A DNA stretch of 64,000 nucleotides from Nannochloris sp. 'desiccata'. Lineage: Eukaryota; Chlorophyta; Trebouxiophyceae; Chlorellales; Chlorellaceae. The position numbers and the translations under genes are program-made. The stretch lies in NCBI GenBank assembly GCA_019044685.2, contig JAGTXX020000014.1, positions 496,001 to 560,000 on the forward strand, written 5' to 3'. Numbering within the stretch: the first letter of the stretch is position 1; each line of letters starts with the position of its first letter. The notes beneath the pieces are model-generated. The model did not search any database, was not told the origin of the DNA, and saw only the letters and a program-made list of their open reading frames with translations. Shown piece after piece: positions 1-10,376 of the stretch.

Positions 1-367
1 AACCCCTACTTTACTCACCTCCAAACCCTTGGCTGGCAGCCGAAACTCTTCCCTATTGTCTTCACGCACTCTGGCTGCGTCACCACCTCCTTTAGAACCC
101 TCTTAACTGATTGTGGCTTGACTCCCCATGCAATCAACTCTCTCCTCAAGTCTATTCAACTTCAAATCCTCAATTACAATTCCAGTCTCCTAATCACTCG
201 GTATAAACTACTTACCGCCCACCGCTCTAACCTCCTAGTACCTACTGGTGTAGGCTAAACTTCCTTTTCCTTCTATATAGGGGTGGCCTGAAGCTTGGGT
301 GCAAGCTTCTCACGATCCCTTAAGTCACCCCCTTGGGGTCCTTTTATTTATTTATTTATTTATTTAT
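1..367 (+). mobile_element. 3' end of a non-LTR retrotransposon (LINE) copy
   Basis: Bases 1-258 encode the last 85 residues of the same LINE polyprotein found complete on the minus strand at 38659-46167. The two C-termini align without gaps over this stretch, starting at NPYFTHLQTLGW and ending in PTGVG, with about a dozen differences. The stop is at 256-258. The 3' UTR shares CTATATAGGGGTGGCCTG and TTAAGTCACCCCCTTGGGG with the other copy. It ends in a (TTTA)n tail at about 342-367, whereas the other copy ends in (TTTTA)n. The element runs off the window's left edge, so 5' truncation cannot be judged. It sits tail to tail with the FO synthase gene, whose stop lies only about 12 bases beyond the tail. 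Confidence 0.9.
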
Positions 368-378
368 CTTTAATCTCT

Positions 379-3300
379 CTACTGCAAACTAACTGCCGTC
401 TGCATAGCTGGGGGTCTTCCATACAGCGTACTCCTTTGCTCAGGCACCCTGCCAGCTTCCCTAATCAATCTCTCCATCTCCAACGCCCCTAGTTCTTGTC
501 CATGACCCGCCCCTGCTGCTCTCGTTATACTCTCGTTCATCAATACACCCCCCATATCATTACACCCTGCTGCTAGTAACTGCGCCGCTCTATTCGGCCC
601 CATTTTCACCCAACTTGCTTGAATGTTTGTAATGTAAGGATGCAAAGCCAAGCGAGCGATCGCATGCATTAAAATACACTCTCTCAAAGTAGGCCCAGCT
701 CTTGAAATGCCTTTTCGAAACATAGGTGCTTCCATATGGACAAACGGAAGAGGTACAAATTCTGTAATTTTGCCTGTTGTAGCGGCAATATTACGTAATA
801 TAAGTAAATGCCGTGCCCAAGAGGTGATTGAATCCACATGGCCAAACATGATTGTACTTGTAGTTTTTAAGCCAATGTTGTGGGCTGTGGTAATCACCTC
901 CACCCATTCTTGTGCAGTGAGTTTGTCAGGGCAGAGCTCAGCACGCACATCATCGTCTAATATTTCAGCAGCTGTACCAGGTAAGCTCCCTAGCCCAGCA
1001 TCTTTCAAGGAAGAAAGATATCGAGATAACGACCACCCGAGCGTTGAGGCACCTTGAGCTACTTCTAGAGGGCTAAAAGCATGCACATGGATATCCGGCG
1101 CACCCTTCTTTGCTGCAGCAATGAGTTTTAGATACGTATCTCCAGTAAAATCGGGGTGAATACCACCTTGCATGCATACTTCAGTCGCGCCACGAGCCCA
1201 AGCCTCTGTCGTTCTCCGAGTGACCTCTTCAAAATCTAACAAGTAGGGTGCACCTCTGAGTTCTTCTGCAGCAGGACCTTTACTAAACGCACAAAATTTG
1301 CATCCAAATGTACATATATTTGTATAATTGATGTTTCTGTTGACTACATAGGTCACAGTGTCGCCATTTATGTGGCGGCGAAGCTGGTTAGCGACATTGA
1401 CGACGGCAGAAAAGTCATTGCCACGAGCTGAAAAGAGCAGAGAAATATCTTCTTCGGTGATATTATGGGCAGCAGAAGAAGGAGAAGAACTAGCGGGGAT
1501 AAAAGGAGTAGAGGTAGAAGAAGAGCTAGTGAAAGCGTTCTGTAGTATGGTAGACAAAAGGGACTCTATAAGACCAGAATGAGCTGAAGAAAATGCTCTT
1601 TTGTCGTTGAGTAGCATACTTGCAGACGAAGGATCACCAACTAGAAGGCCGTTGGTATCCATAGCAATTCTCCACGGTTTCTTTTGTCTAGGAAGAGGTA
1701 CTGCACGGCGTTTCGCATCTCTATTCTCGTTTTCTGTTTGTTCTTCGGAAGGAGGAGGAGAAGACGATAAAAAAGAAGACGACGTGGCAGCAGGGGCGGT
1801 AATTGGCTCACTACCTTCTTCTATCATTCCAGCATACCAATTGCTGGCTCTAGCTAACCAAAATGCATCTGCGTTCTTTAATACAGCAGCTAATGGACTC
1901 TTAGCTCCTCCATTTCCATCTAACCACCTATTGCCGTAGCTACCATGATGGGTACCGCCAACGACATTGACATCGCTCCTGCTGCTGCTCTTGTCGATAG
2001 AAAGATAAAAAGGGTACACAGGCAATCGGGGAACTAATTGCTTGCCCGCAGCAGCAGTCGCACGTGCTAAACTAAGAATATGAGGCCATGGCCGTTCAGG
2101 GTTTACGTAATCACGAGTTAATGGGCTGATTCCGCCCCAGTCGTTGATACCAGCATTGAGCAGTTGCAGCCAACTCAAATCACCACTGTCAGTAGTAAAA
2201 GTAGTATTAATACCATTGTTGCTACTTTCAGCACTATAAACAGTGCTCTTTTCTTGTTTTTCAGATTGTTTAACAGCATCGTCGCTCTCTGGCGTCAAGT
2301 TTGGAGGCGCTTGTATACTCATCTCCTTTCCCAAAATCAATCTTGCTGCAGCTATAGTCCACAAAAAATCATCCAAGCTCGGTTCGGCGTTATTTTCAAA
2401 CGCCGTTCCTTTCTTCGCTCTGAAATTCTGAATTATAACTTCTTGGACATGGCCGTATCGCTCATGAGATTCTTTTATCTTTAACAAAGCTTCAATTCTA
2501 TTTAGTTTCGTCTCCCCGATACCTATCAAAATGCCTGTAGTAAATGGAACACGCTCTTTGCCAGCTGATTCAAGCATCTCTAATCGTACCGCCGGCTCTT
2601 TGTCCGGGCAGTTATAGTGAGCTGCTCCTGGAGTTGTTATTAATTCTGTAGATAAAGACTCCAGCATGAGCCCCTGACTCACAGAAACTGTTTTCAATAA
2701 CCTAAGATCTTCTCTGGACATCACACCAGCGTTGATATGAGGGAGTAAGCCTGTATTTTCAAGGACGGCTTTTGAGGCAGCGGCGACATAGGCAATGGTG
2801 GAGGGGTACCCCATGGAAGCGAGCTCCGCAGCTGCTTCTGGATATTTGAGCTCTGGTTTATCACCTGTAGAATTTTAAGAGAATATTTAATTACGTTGAG
2901 TTCTAAAAGGAAGAAAAGAAAGTTGGAAAATAACAAAGACGGTAGAACTTTTTTTCAATTTAATTTTACGTACCTAGCGTAAAAAGAGCTTCTGTACAGC
3001 CCTGTTCAGCACCCATTCTAGCTACAGTAAGCACCTCCTCTAAAGTCATGAACACACGGTGCCCAGGAACAGGGCCCTGAGCGAAAGTGCAATAACCACA
3101 GGAATCTCTGCAGAGTCGGGTTAGTGGGATGAACACTTTTGGCGAGAAAGTAATTATAGAAGGATGTCCTTGATTTCGTAGAGATGCAGCTGAAGCCATA
3201 AGCTCTGTTAGTGGAATGCGCTGTAATAGCTCTAAGATATGCTGCGCTGAGGAGAGGGATGCGATTTGTTCCTCTAAAGTTGCTGTCAGCTCACCAGTGG

Positions 3301-3496
3301 CGGAGACATGAGCATTAATATGAGAGGAACGCGGCAGCAAAAGCGAGCATCTAGATCGATGCAGTGCATTGTATCTTATTACACTGATATCTGGAGATAC
3401 ATTCGATCTAAAACCACCGCGTAAATAGGAGTTGCTGAGAGATGGAAACACATTGGATTGTAATCGCACATCACAAAGATTCCCTAGGACGCTCAT
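379..3496 (-). CDS. FO synthase, CofG-CofH fusion (7,8-didemethyl-8-hydroxy-5-deazariboflavin synthase)
   Basis: Two exons, 3496-2974 and 2864-379, are joined across a GTACGT...CTACAG intron and give 1002 residues; the join restores ALFTLGDKPE, a CofG hallmark. Two radical SAM CX3CX2C clusters are visible: C129, C133 and C136 in the CofG half (CRDSCGYC), and CTFGCKFC near residue 690 in the CofH half. Known family role: the two halves convert tyrosine and the pyrimidine 5-amino-6-ribitylamino-uracil into FO, the 8-HDF chromophore used by some photolyases. The first roughly 70 residues are Ser/Arg-rich and could be an organelle transit peptide (inference). The linker between the halves is long and Ser/Pro-rich. 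The last 11 residues after LYGRP lie close to the LINE tail and may be non-native. Confidence in identity is high; the exact N-terminus is less sure. Confidence 0.93.
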
Positions 3497-3880
3497 TGTT
3501 TCTGCTATTTAATCTCGAAATTCTATGTAAAATGCATATTTTTAAAATGATTATAAATTATTACTGCCAATTGTAAGGCCAGCTCTGATGGTAGCAGTCA
3601 TTATGTGGCAAAATAATTTTAGCTCCGCCGGGCGTTGTTCTATTCTAAGAACAGTACTTGCCACAAAAACATAACAAAACAGAAAGGAAAAGTCAAGAAA
3701 ATACTCTAGTATGCATTAGCAGCAACAAATATTGAAGGGAAAGGGTAAAATCGAAACCATACAGGCACAAATCATTATTTGAAAACAGTCGCTCAACAGT
3801 CTCACTCTCAAAAACAAAATACAAATCAGGATCATCCTGAGGTTGAGGGGGAAAAAAAAGAAAAATTTGAAACTAGCTTT
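3497..3880. other. Intergenic: FO synthase promoter side and UVR8 3' side
   Basis: This is 384 bases upstream of the FO synthase start and downstream of the UVR8 stop. It is AT-rich, and I see no convincing gene, repeat or RNA in it. Confidence 0.5.
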
Positions 3881-5463
3881 TTAAACTCTTTGTCTCTTTA
3901 TAGCTGCCCCGTCCGCCTCAGGCACCGCATGCGGCACTGCTCCATCTTCCCCGTTATCAGGCACTACAGCATACCTATCCCCCGGCGGAATAGAATACGC
4001 TACAACAGGGTGAGAAGCCTTGGTTAATGCTTCCACCGACAGTGCAGCGCCCTTTGTTAGCTCTGGCAACAACACTGGAAGATTAACATCCTTTGCTTCT
4101 CCATTGCCTAACTGTGCATTAGCTCCTCTTCCCCACGCCCAGGTCTTGGCGCCTGTGGTAACGATGGTGTGTTTCCAACCAGCAGCAAGTTCACGGACCT
4201 CTTCTCCTGCCAAAGCAACTACTTGCTCAGGAGAGTAGGTATCTTTGTTGTGGCCGAGGCCCAATTGTCCGAATTGATTCCATCCCCAGCATGCTACGTG
4301 ACGCCCTTTAGGTAATGGGGCGTCTACTATAGCAGCAGAATGTCTCCATCCCCCTGAAATGACTAAAACTCTGTAATCGGCGAAGGATTCGACTTTTTTA
4401 GGTACCAAATGATCACTGCATTGAGGAAAATACGTTGAAAGAAAATAGTAGTTTACTATTTATTGATCTAACGCAGCGTCTCCTGCCTTTTTTCTCCCTG
4501 ATAAATACAGAAATTTGCTTTTTCTTTCTCTCGTTTTAATTCATAATAGCCATTTTCTTCTCTTACCTTTGATCGCCGTGTCCCAACTGTCCGTACTTTG
4601 ACCAACCCCATGAAAATAATTGGCGCTCTTCCCCTCGGATCGCTAACGAATGCCTCCACCCTGCCCCTACAGCAACCACGTTATCAATTCCTTCCAACTT
4701 TGTAGGTATATGACGATCTTCACGATCATTTGTACCTAAATTACCATATCTATTCCACCCAAAAGCGTACACCTCACCTTCAGAGGTGCATACAATGCTG
4801 TGCTCGGCTCCTGCTGCAACGTTGATAACTTTCTTTCCTGCTAAAGCTGTCACGTGCCGTGGAAGCATGCTATCTTCAGTATCTCCCGTACCAAGCTGAC
4901 CATTCTGGTTGCGCCCAAAAGTGTATAAATGTCCACTTCCTTCTAAGGCGACCAACGTATGTGTATCACCACAAGCAATGGCGCCAACTTTCTTTCCAGA
5001 AAATGCTTGGATGGGGGTAGGAATAAAGACATCACTGCATGCACCAAGGCCTAACCTGCCAAAATCTGCCCAGCCCCATGCGTATACCTCATCAGCGTCG
5101 TCACTATCCTTAGCAACGCAGACTGAATACTCTGCACCACAAGTGACAAATCTCACGTTTTTACCTATTAAACTGAATACAGCTTGGGGATTCAACCTCT
5201 CTTCTGCATCACCATGTCCAAGTTGGCCTGTAAATTTAGAAAAATTCTGTCGTTTAGTTTGTTCAATTGGGAGAAAAGGTAGGAAGGGAAAATATAGAAG
5301 AAGGTAGGTAGAGACATGGTTTAAATTTCTACTTACCATCTTCTCCACGTCCCCAGGAGACAACGATGCTTCCGGATGAAATCTCAACAAGAGCTAAGGA
5401 ATGAGCTGATCCAGCTCCGAGGTATGAAACAGTAACAGAGTCGTCAAGTACTGGTTCGGGCAT
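3881..5463 (-). CDS. UVR8: UV-B photoreceptor UVR8
   Basis: Three exons (5463-5337, 5227-4567, 4415-3881) with GT-AG introns give 440 residues, the same length as Arabidopsis UVR8. The protein is a seven-bladed RCC1-type propeller with repeated GQLGHGD, GRLGLG and GNLGTND motifs. Three UVR8-type GWRHT-like motifs are present: GWRHS with W233, GWRHS with W286 and GWKHT with W343. They correspond to the tryptophan triad (W233, W285, W337) that senses UV-B in the plant protein. The C-terminal tail keeps RYAVVPD, the VP motif that binds COP1 in plants, and ends in a basic cluster. Plain RCC1 proteins lack this set, so UVR8 is favoured over a generic RCC1. Known role: the homodimer monomerises under UV-B and signals through COP1. 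Confidence 0.93.
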
Positions 5464-6003
5464 TTTATTTTTCACTGATTTGGGCCTAAAAATAATTAAA
5501 ATGACTGATGAAGCAAGGAGCGCAACTTAATAACCAAGAAACGCTTTCTAAGATTGATCGAGCATTCGTTAACACTATCAATTGTTGTTCAAGTCTTTCA
5601 AAGTAAGCTCAATCGATGATTTAGATTATAAGCAAATGTGCCAACGTCCGGCCGAATTTGCAGTCCCTGTAATGAATTATATAATATATTTGCATCGATT
5701 GTTAGAAATTCATATGCGTTGATTCTTTCTGTGAAGACTATTTCAGAGATATATCCAAAATTAGTTTTCTTCTCTCCATTTTTCAACTGTCAATTGACCA
5801 CCTTGAGGTGTTACTTTTCGTTCTATATAAAGAGCCAAACAGATCATTTTCTACATGTGGGTGACAATCTAACATACGATATCATTAGAAAATGGTCTTT
5901 GCAGCCCTTTTTTCGATACAATATAAAAATTTTTATAAACCATAAAATAATTAGTCGCCAACAAAGAGCGGAAAAAATACAATGACAGAGCGCAGCTTTC
6001 CTC
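5464..6003. other. Intergenic: UVR8 upstream region
   Basis: About 540 AT-rich bases lie between the UVR8 start and the RPB5 stop. An open frame at 5638-5985 on the plus strand has no protein-like features and is not called. No repeat or RNA gene was recognised. Confidence 0.5.
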
Positions 6004-6893
6004 TTAGAAGCACAATCTATACGTCACATATCTGCAAGAAGAGAAAAGGAAACGAATAATCATTAGATAAAATGCAATATATATAATTATCAATCCACTC
6101 CTCTAAAAACATAGACATTATTTTTCTACCTACCGTCCTGCAGTTTCGCTAGGCCTAACAATTCTAACTACTTGACCTCTACTCATACCATAATACCTAG
6201 CCACTGGATCACTATACTGAATACGTGGTAATTGCGTCTCTTTCACTTTATATCTATCCAGTAAAGTTCTCTTTTCTTCTGAAGTCAAGATGCGATGTTC
6301 GGGAACCAACACATGTTTTATAATATTCACCAGTAGCTCTGCTTCTTGGAAAAGCTCAATATGGTATTTTGGCTGCATTTCATTGAGGCACTGTTTTGCA
6401 AATGGAGTCATGTTCTGTTGAACTACCATAATTGCTCGTTTGACTCCTTCATTTCTCATTCTTTCCGCTAGTTGTTTGATTGTTTTGACGCCTACTTTGA
6501 CCTCTTCGGGAAAGAAGACAAAGATTTGGTCTGTTGGGTCTTCGCGCTTTGTGACAAAGATGGTGATGTTATCGCGAGTGACTTCTTCTCCGAATTTTGT
6601 TTTAAACTCATCTTTGCTCTCCGCCGTCCCTTTTTCATCCTGCAGAAGATTTATTGAGTACAAATATGGGAACTGGTGAGTCAATCGAAATCTATTTGGG
6701 TACACGTATAATAATAAATCTAGCTGATGATGAATAGCAGGATAAAGCTAGCAGCAGAGTGATGCATGCCCAGAAATCAGTAATTAAAAACTGGGATGAT
6801 TAAATAGCTTACCGCAGTGATAATGTAATCCCTATCTCCCAGCATTTCTAGGCACGTTTTCCTTATTCTGTAAAGCCGTGTGAGGTGATCCAT
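6004..6893 (-). CDS. RPB5: RNA polymerase subunit RPB5 (shared by Pol I, II and III)
   Basis: Exons 6893-6813, 6639-6134 and 6031-6004 give 204 residues. Exon 1 encodes [20 protein letters not shown], the typical RPB5 start. Exon 2 carries the jaw and assembly domains ([59 protein letters not shown]). Without the last 28-nt exon the reading frame would stop at the donor; splicing into 6031 adds YVTYRLCF and completes the conserved C-terminus. Eukaryotic homologues are 205-215 residues. The gene is divergent from SYF1 and shares a 317-bp upstream region with it. Confidence 0.95.
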
Positions 6894-7210
6894 TTTGTCT
6901 TCTCCTGTTCAAAACTCAAATTTTATGATTTAAAATAAATATTTAGAGAACTTCGGGCTAATTAACCAACTTTAGGGACTAACCCGTAGCTTCCTTAAGT
7001 TGATATGGACGTGATCAACGTTTAAGATAGTCTGAAAGAGCACTGGGCAATGAAATTTGTGCAAAACTAAAGCAAAACAAATTTTGCGCTCTGCTTCGCC
7101 AACATAAAATGAGCTATTTAAAGGATGATGGAAGGAAATTGAGATTAGTAAAAATTTAATTATTACATTGCATGTATTGATCAGCTCTGATAGGGGTAAG
7201 AGCTGCCATC
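6894..7210. promoter_or_regulatory. Probable bidirectional promoter, RPB5 / SYF1
   Basis: This 317-bp gap separates the start codons of two divergent housekeeping genes. Its promoter role is inferred from layout; no clear TATA box was recognised. Confidence 0.45.
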
Positions 7211-10095
7211 ATGAGCTCAAAGAAGATCGGCAGTCAGCCCAGCAAGGCAGATGACGCTCTTGCTGAACTGCTACCTAACGACGAGGATTTAATCTACGAA
7301 GAAGAATTATTGCGCAACCCATACAACTTAAAAATGTGGCTGCGCTATATAGGTGCTCGAAAAGATGCATCCCCTAAAAAACGCTATGTTTTATATGAAC
7401 GAGCATTACAAGCACTCCCTGGTTCTTTCAAGGTACAGTCGATTGAGTTTAAAAACTGATGACCTCCAAATTATGCTACCAATCTATATGATCACCTCTC
7501 CACATGGTGTTCTGATTACATTTTCAATCACCCCCGCTGCTGACCAACCCTCAACACTACTAACCTTCCTCCTCTCTTTTCTAAATTCTGTAGTTATGGC
7601 ATGCATATCTTCAAGAACGTCGCGAAGCTGTCCGTGATCTCCCTATTAACCACCCAGATATAGACTCACTAAACAACACCTATGAGCGTGCCATGGTCTC
7701 GATGCACAAAATGCCTCGCATCTGGGTAGAATTCCTAGAATTTCTCACACAACAGCGATTTGTCACACGCACACGACGTGCATTTGACCGTGCTCTTATT
7801 TCCCTCCCTGTCACTCAACATAACCGCGTATGGGTTCTTTATTTAAGATTTATTAGTCTACCAGGCGTCCCTGTAGAAACCGCTGTTCGAGTATATCGTA
7901 GATATTTAAAACTAGAACCGGCTCATGCTGAAGAGTACATTGCCTATTTAAAAATGAAGGCCAGATGGGGTGAAGCTGCGCGTAGATTGGCAGATTTAGT
8001 CAACGATGAGGGCTTTCGAAGTTTAGAAGGTAAAAGCCGACACGCTCTTTGGTTGGAGCTCTGCGATATAGTGACGAAACACCCTGCTGAGGTGTCTGGG
8101 CTACGTGTAGATGCGATATTACGTTCAGGAATTAGAAGATATACTGATGAAGTGGGAAAATTATGGGCTGCTTTAGCTGATTACTATACTCGTCGAGGCT
8201 TATTTGAGAAAGCACGAGATATCTATGAAGAGGCTATTACGTCAGTACTAACTGTACGGGATTTCAGTCTAGTATTTGATGCATTAACTCAGTTCGAAGA
8301 AGCGCTGATTTCTGCTAAGATGGAGCAACTAGCTGAAGATGAAAAGGAAGAAGAAAATAACGTTGATGGTGAAAATGAAAATGATGATGGTACAGATTTT
8401 GTACTGCATGATAGAGGAGATGACCTTGATTTACGTTTAGCAAGACTGGAAAACTTAGTAGAACGTCGTCCTGAGCTTCTTAGCAGCGTAATGTTGCGTC
8501 AAAATCCTCATAATGTCCACGAATGGCATAAACGAGCTCGGCTTTTCTTCGAAACCCCAGCCAAACAGATTATTTGCTATACAGAAGCGGTGAAAACGGT
8601 CAGTCCAGAGAAAGCTGTGGGGAAATTGCACACACTATGGCTTGCTTTTGCTAAATTATATGAAAAACATAATGATTTAGTTAACGCTCGAATTATTTTT
8701 GAGAAGGCCGCTCAAGTTCCTTTCCTGTATGTTGATGATTTAGCCTCCATCTGGGCTGAATGGGTAGAAATGGAGTTACGACACAAAAACTATAAAAAAG
8801 CAGTAGAGTTGGCACGTCGTGCGACTTCTGCACCAGCTAGAGCACGGTCTCGTGCAGATGAGGTGGGTCTGCCCGTCCAGGATCGATTGTATAGGTCGTC
8901 TCGGTTATGGGGCATGCGTGTCGATTTAGAAGAAAGTTTAGGTACCCCAGAAAGCGTTCGAGAAGCGTATTTACAGTCCTTGGAACTTAAAGTAGCTACT
9001 GCGCAAATGGTCCTGAACTTTGCCGCTTATTTGAAAGAAAATAACTATTTAGAAGAGGCATTTCAAGCGTACGAACGCGGTATATCCTTGTTTAAATACC
9101 CACACGTACGGGATATTTGGACAGCGTATCTTACGGACTTTGTGGGACGCTATGGCGGCAAGAAAGTCGAGAGAACGCGTGACTTATTTAGACAAGCATG
9201 TGACGAGGCACCAGCCGAAGAGGCCAAGCCTCTGTTTTTACAATATGCTGCATATGAAGAGCAGCATGGCTTAGCTCGTAACGCTATGCAAATCTACGAA
9301 AATGCAGTCAAAAAGGTCCCTGCAGATCAACGTTTGAGTGTGTACGATGTCTACTTAGCGAGGGCATCAGAATATTTTGGTGTGGGCAAAGTTCGAGAAA
9401 TTTATGAAGTGGCTATTGAAGCTCAGCCACCGGATGCATTAAACGATGCTGACACAAGAGTTATGTGTTTACGATATGCAAATTTGGAAAAGAAATTAGG
9501 CGAAATTGACCGTGCTAGGGCTATTTTAGTCCATGCATCTTCTTTGGCAGATCCGAAATCTGTTCCCGCCTTTTGGTTGGAGTGGAATAATTTCGAGGTT
9601 CAGCATGGCAATGAAGAGACATTTAGAGAGATGCTGCGTATTAAACGGTCTGTCGCTGCTGCGTTTAGTCAACAGCATTTCAATACTGCGGTTATAGATG
9701 CAGCCGTGGTGGCTGCTGGACCTTCAGGAGCTGCGGCAGTAGCGGCAGCTGCTGGAATTTCAAATATTTCAAATCAGAATAATAAAAGGAAGGCGGATAC
9801 CATGGCTGCATTAGAGGAAGAATTACTTGCTGAAATGGAAGCAGAACAGCAGCCTGGTGGGCCGACAGGGACCAGAGTTCCTGGATTTGTCAGTGCCGGT
9901 GTTATTCAACAGACGCAGCAACAAGAAGGCGGTGTTGCAAGCGGTGCAGTAGTTGAGAACCCTGAAGATATCGACCTTGGCGATGATGATGAAGAGGAAA
10001 ATGAAGGCGAAGGTGAAGAAGGCGTTGAAATAGCAACGAAATCTGTGCCTGAAGGTGTGTTTGGAGCTCTTAAACGGCAAAAAACATCTGACTAA
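7211..10095 (+). CDS. SYF1: Pre-mRNA splicing factor SYF1 / XAB2 (HAT-repeat protein)
   Basis: Exon 1 (7211-7432) and exon 2 (7594-10095) give 907 residues, close to plant SYF1 (about 916) and human XAB2 (855). The splice GSFK|LWHAYLQERR restores a continuous HAT repeat. HAT (half-a-TPR) units run through the protein: LLRNPYNLKMWLRYI, MPRIWVEFLEFL, LRQNPHNVHEWHKRARLF, ASIWAEWVEMELRHKNY, PAFWLEWNNFEVQHGNE. There is an acidic insert near 8340-8400 and an acidic C-terminal tail. Known role: scaffold of the Prp19/NineTeen complex in the activated spliceosome, and transcription-coupled repair in animals. A TGTAA at 10203-10207 may be the polyadenylation signal. Confidence 0.95.
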
Positions 10096-10376
10096 GAGCA
10101 AAAGGATAATTTTTAAAAAATGATTATGACACGTCGCTGTTGTTGTTTTGATTTTGACCTGACCCACGAGAATTTATGAATTCACAAAAAGAAGAAAAAA
10201 TGTGTAATACTCTGTGTACTATTATTGTGCTATTTGAGCATATTAAAAGGAGAGGGAGAAGATGTAGTGGGCAATAGGAAGGAAAATAATTATGTTTTCA
10301 AGAGGGTGGCGGGAGAGGAACGTTCACAGAGAAGTCGGTGAGTACACAAGGTTTTCTAAATTTGCGAGATGATTAT

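Noticed and set aside
2164..2484. Plus-strand open frames opposite the FO synthase gene
   Set aside because: They overlap conserved radical SAM coding sequence on the other strand and have no protein-like features.
5638..5985. 115-codon open frame on the plus strand between UVR8 and RPB5
   Set aside because: No domain-like composition, high AT, lies in the UVR8 upstream region and the RPB5 3' side; most likely chance.
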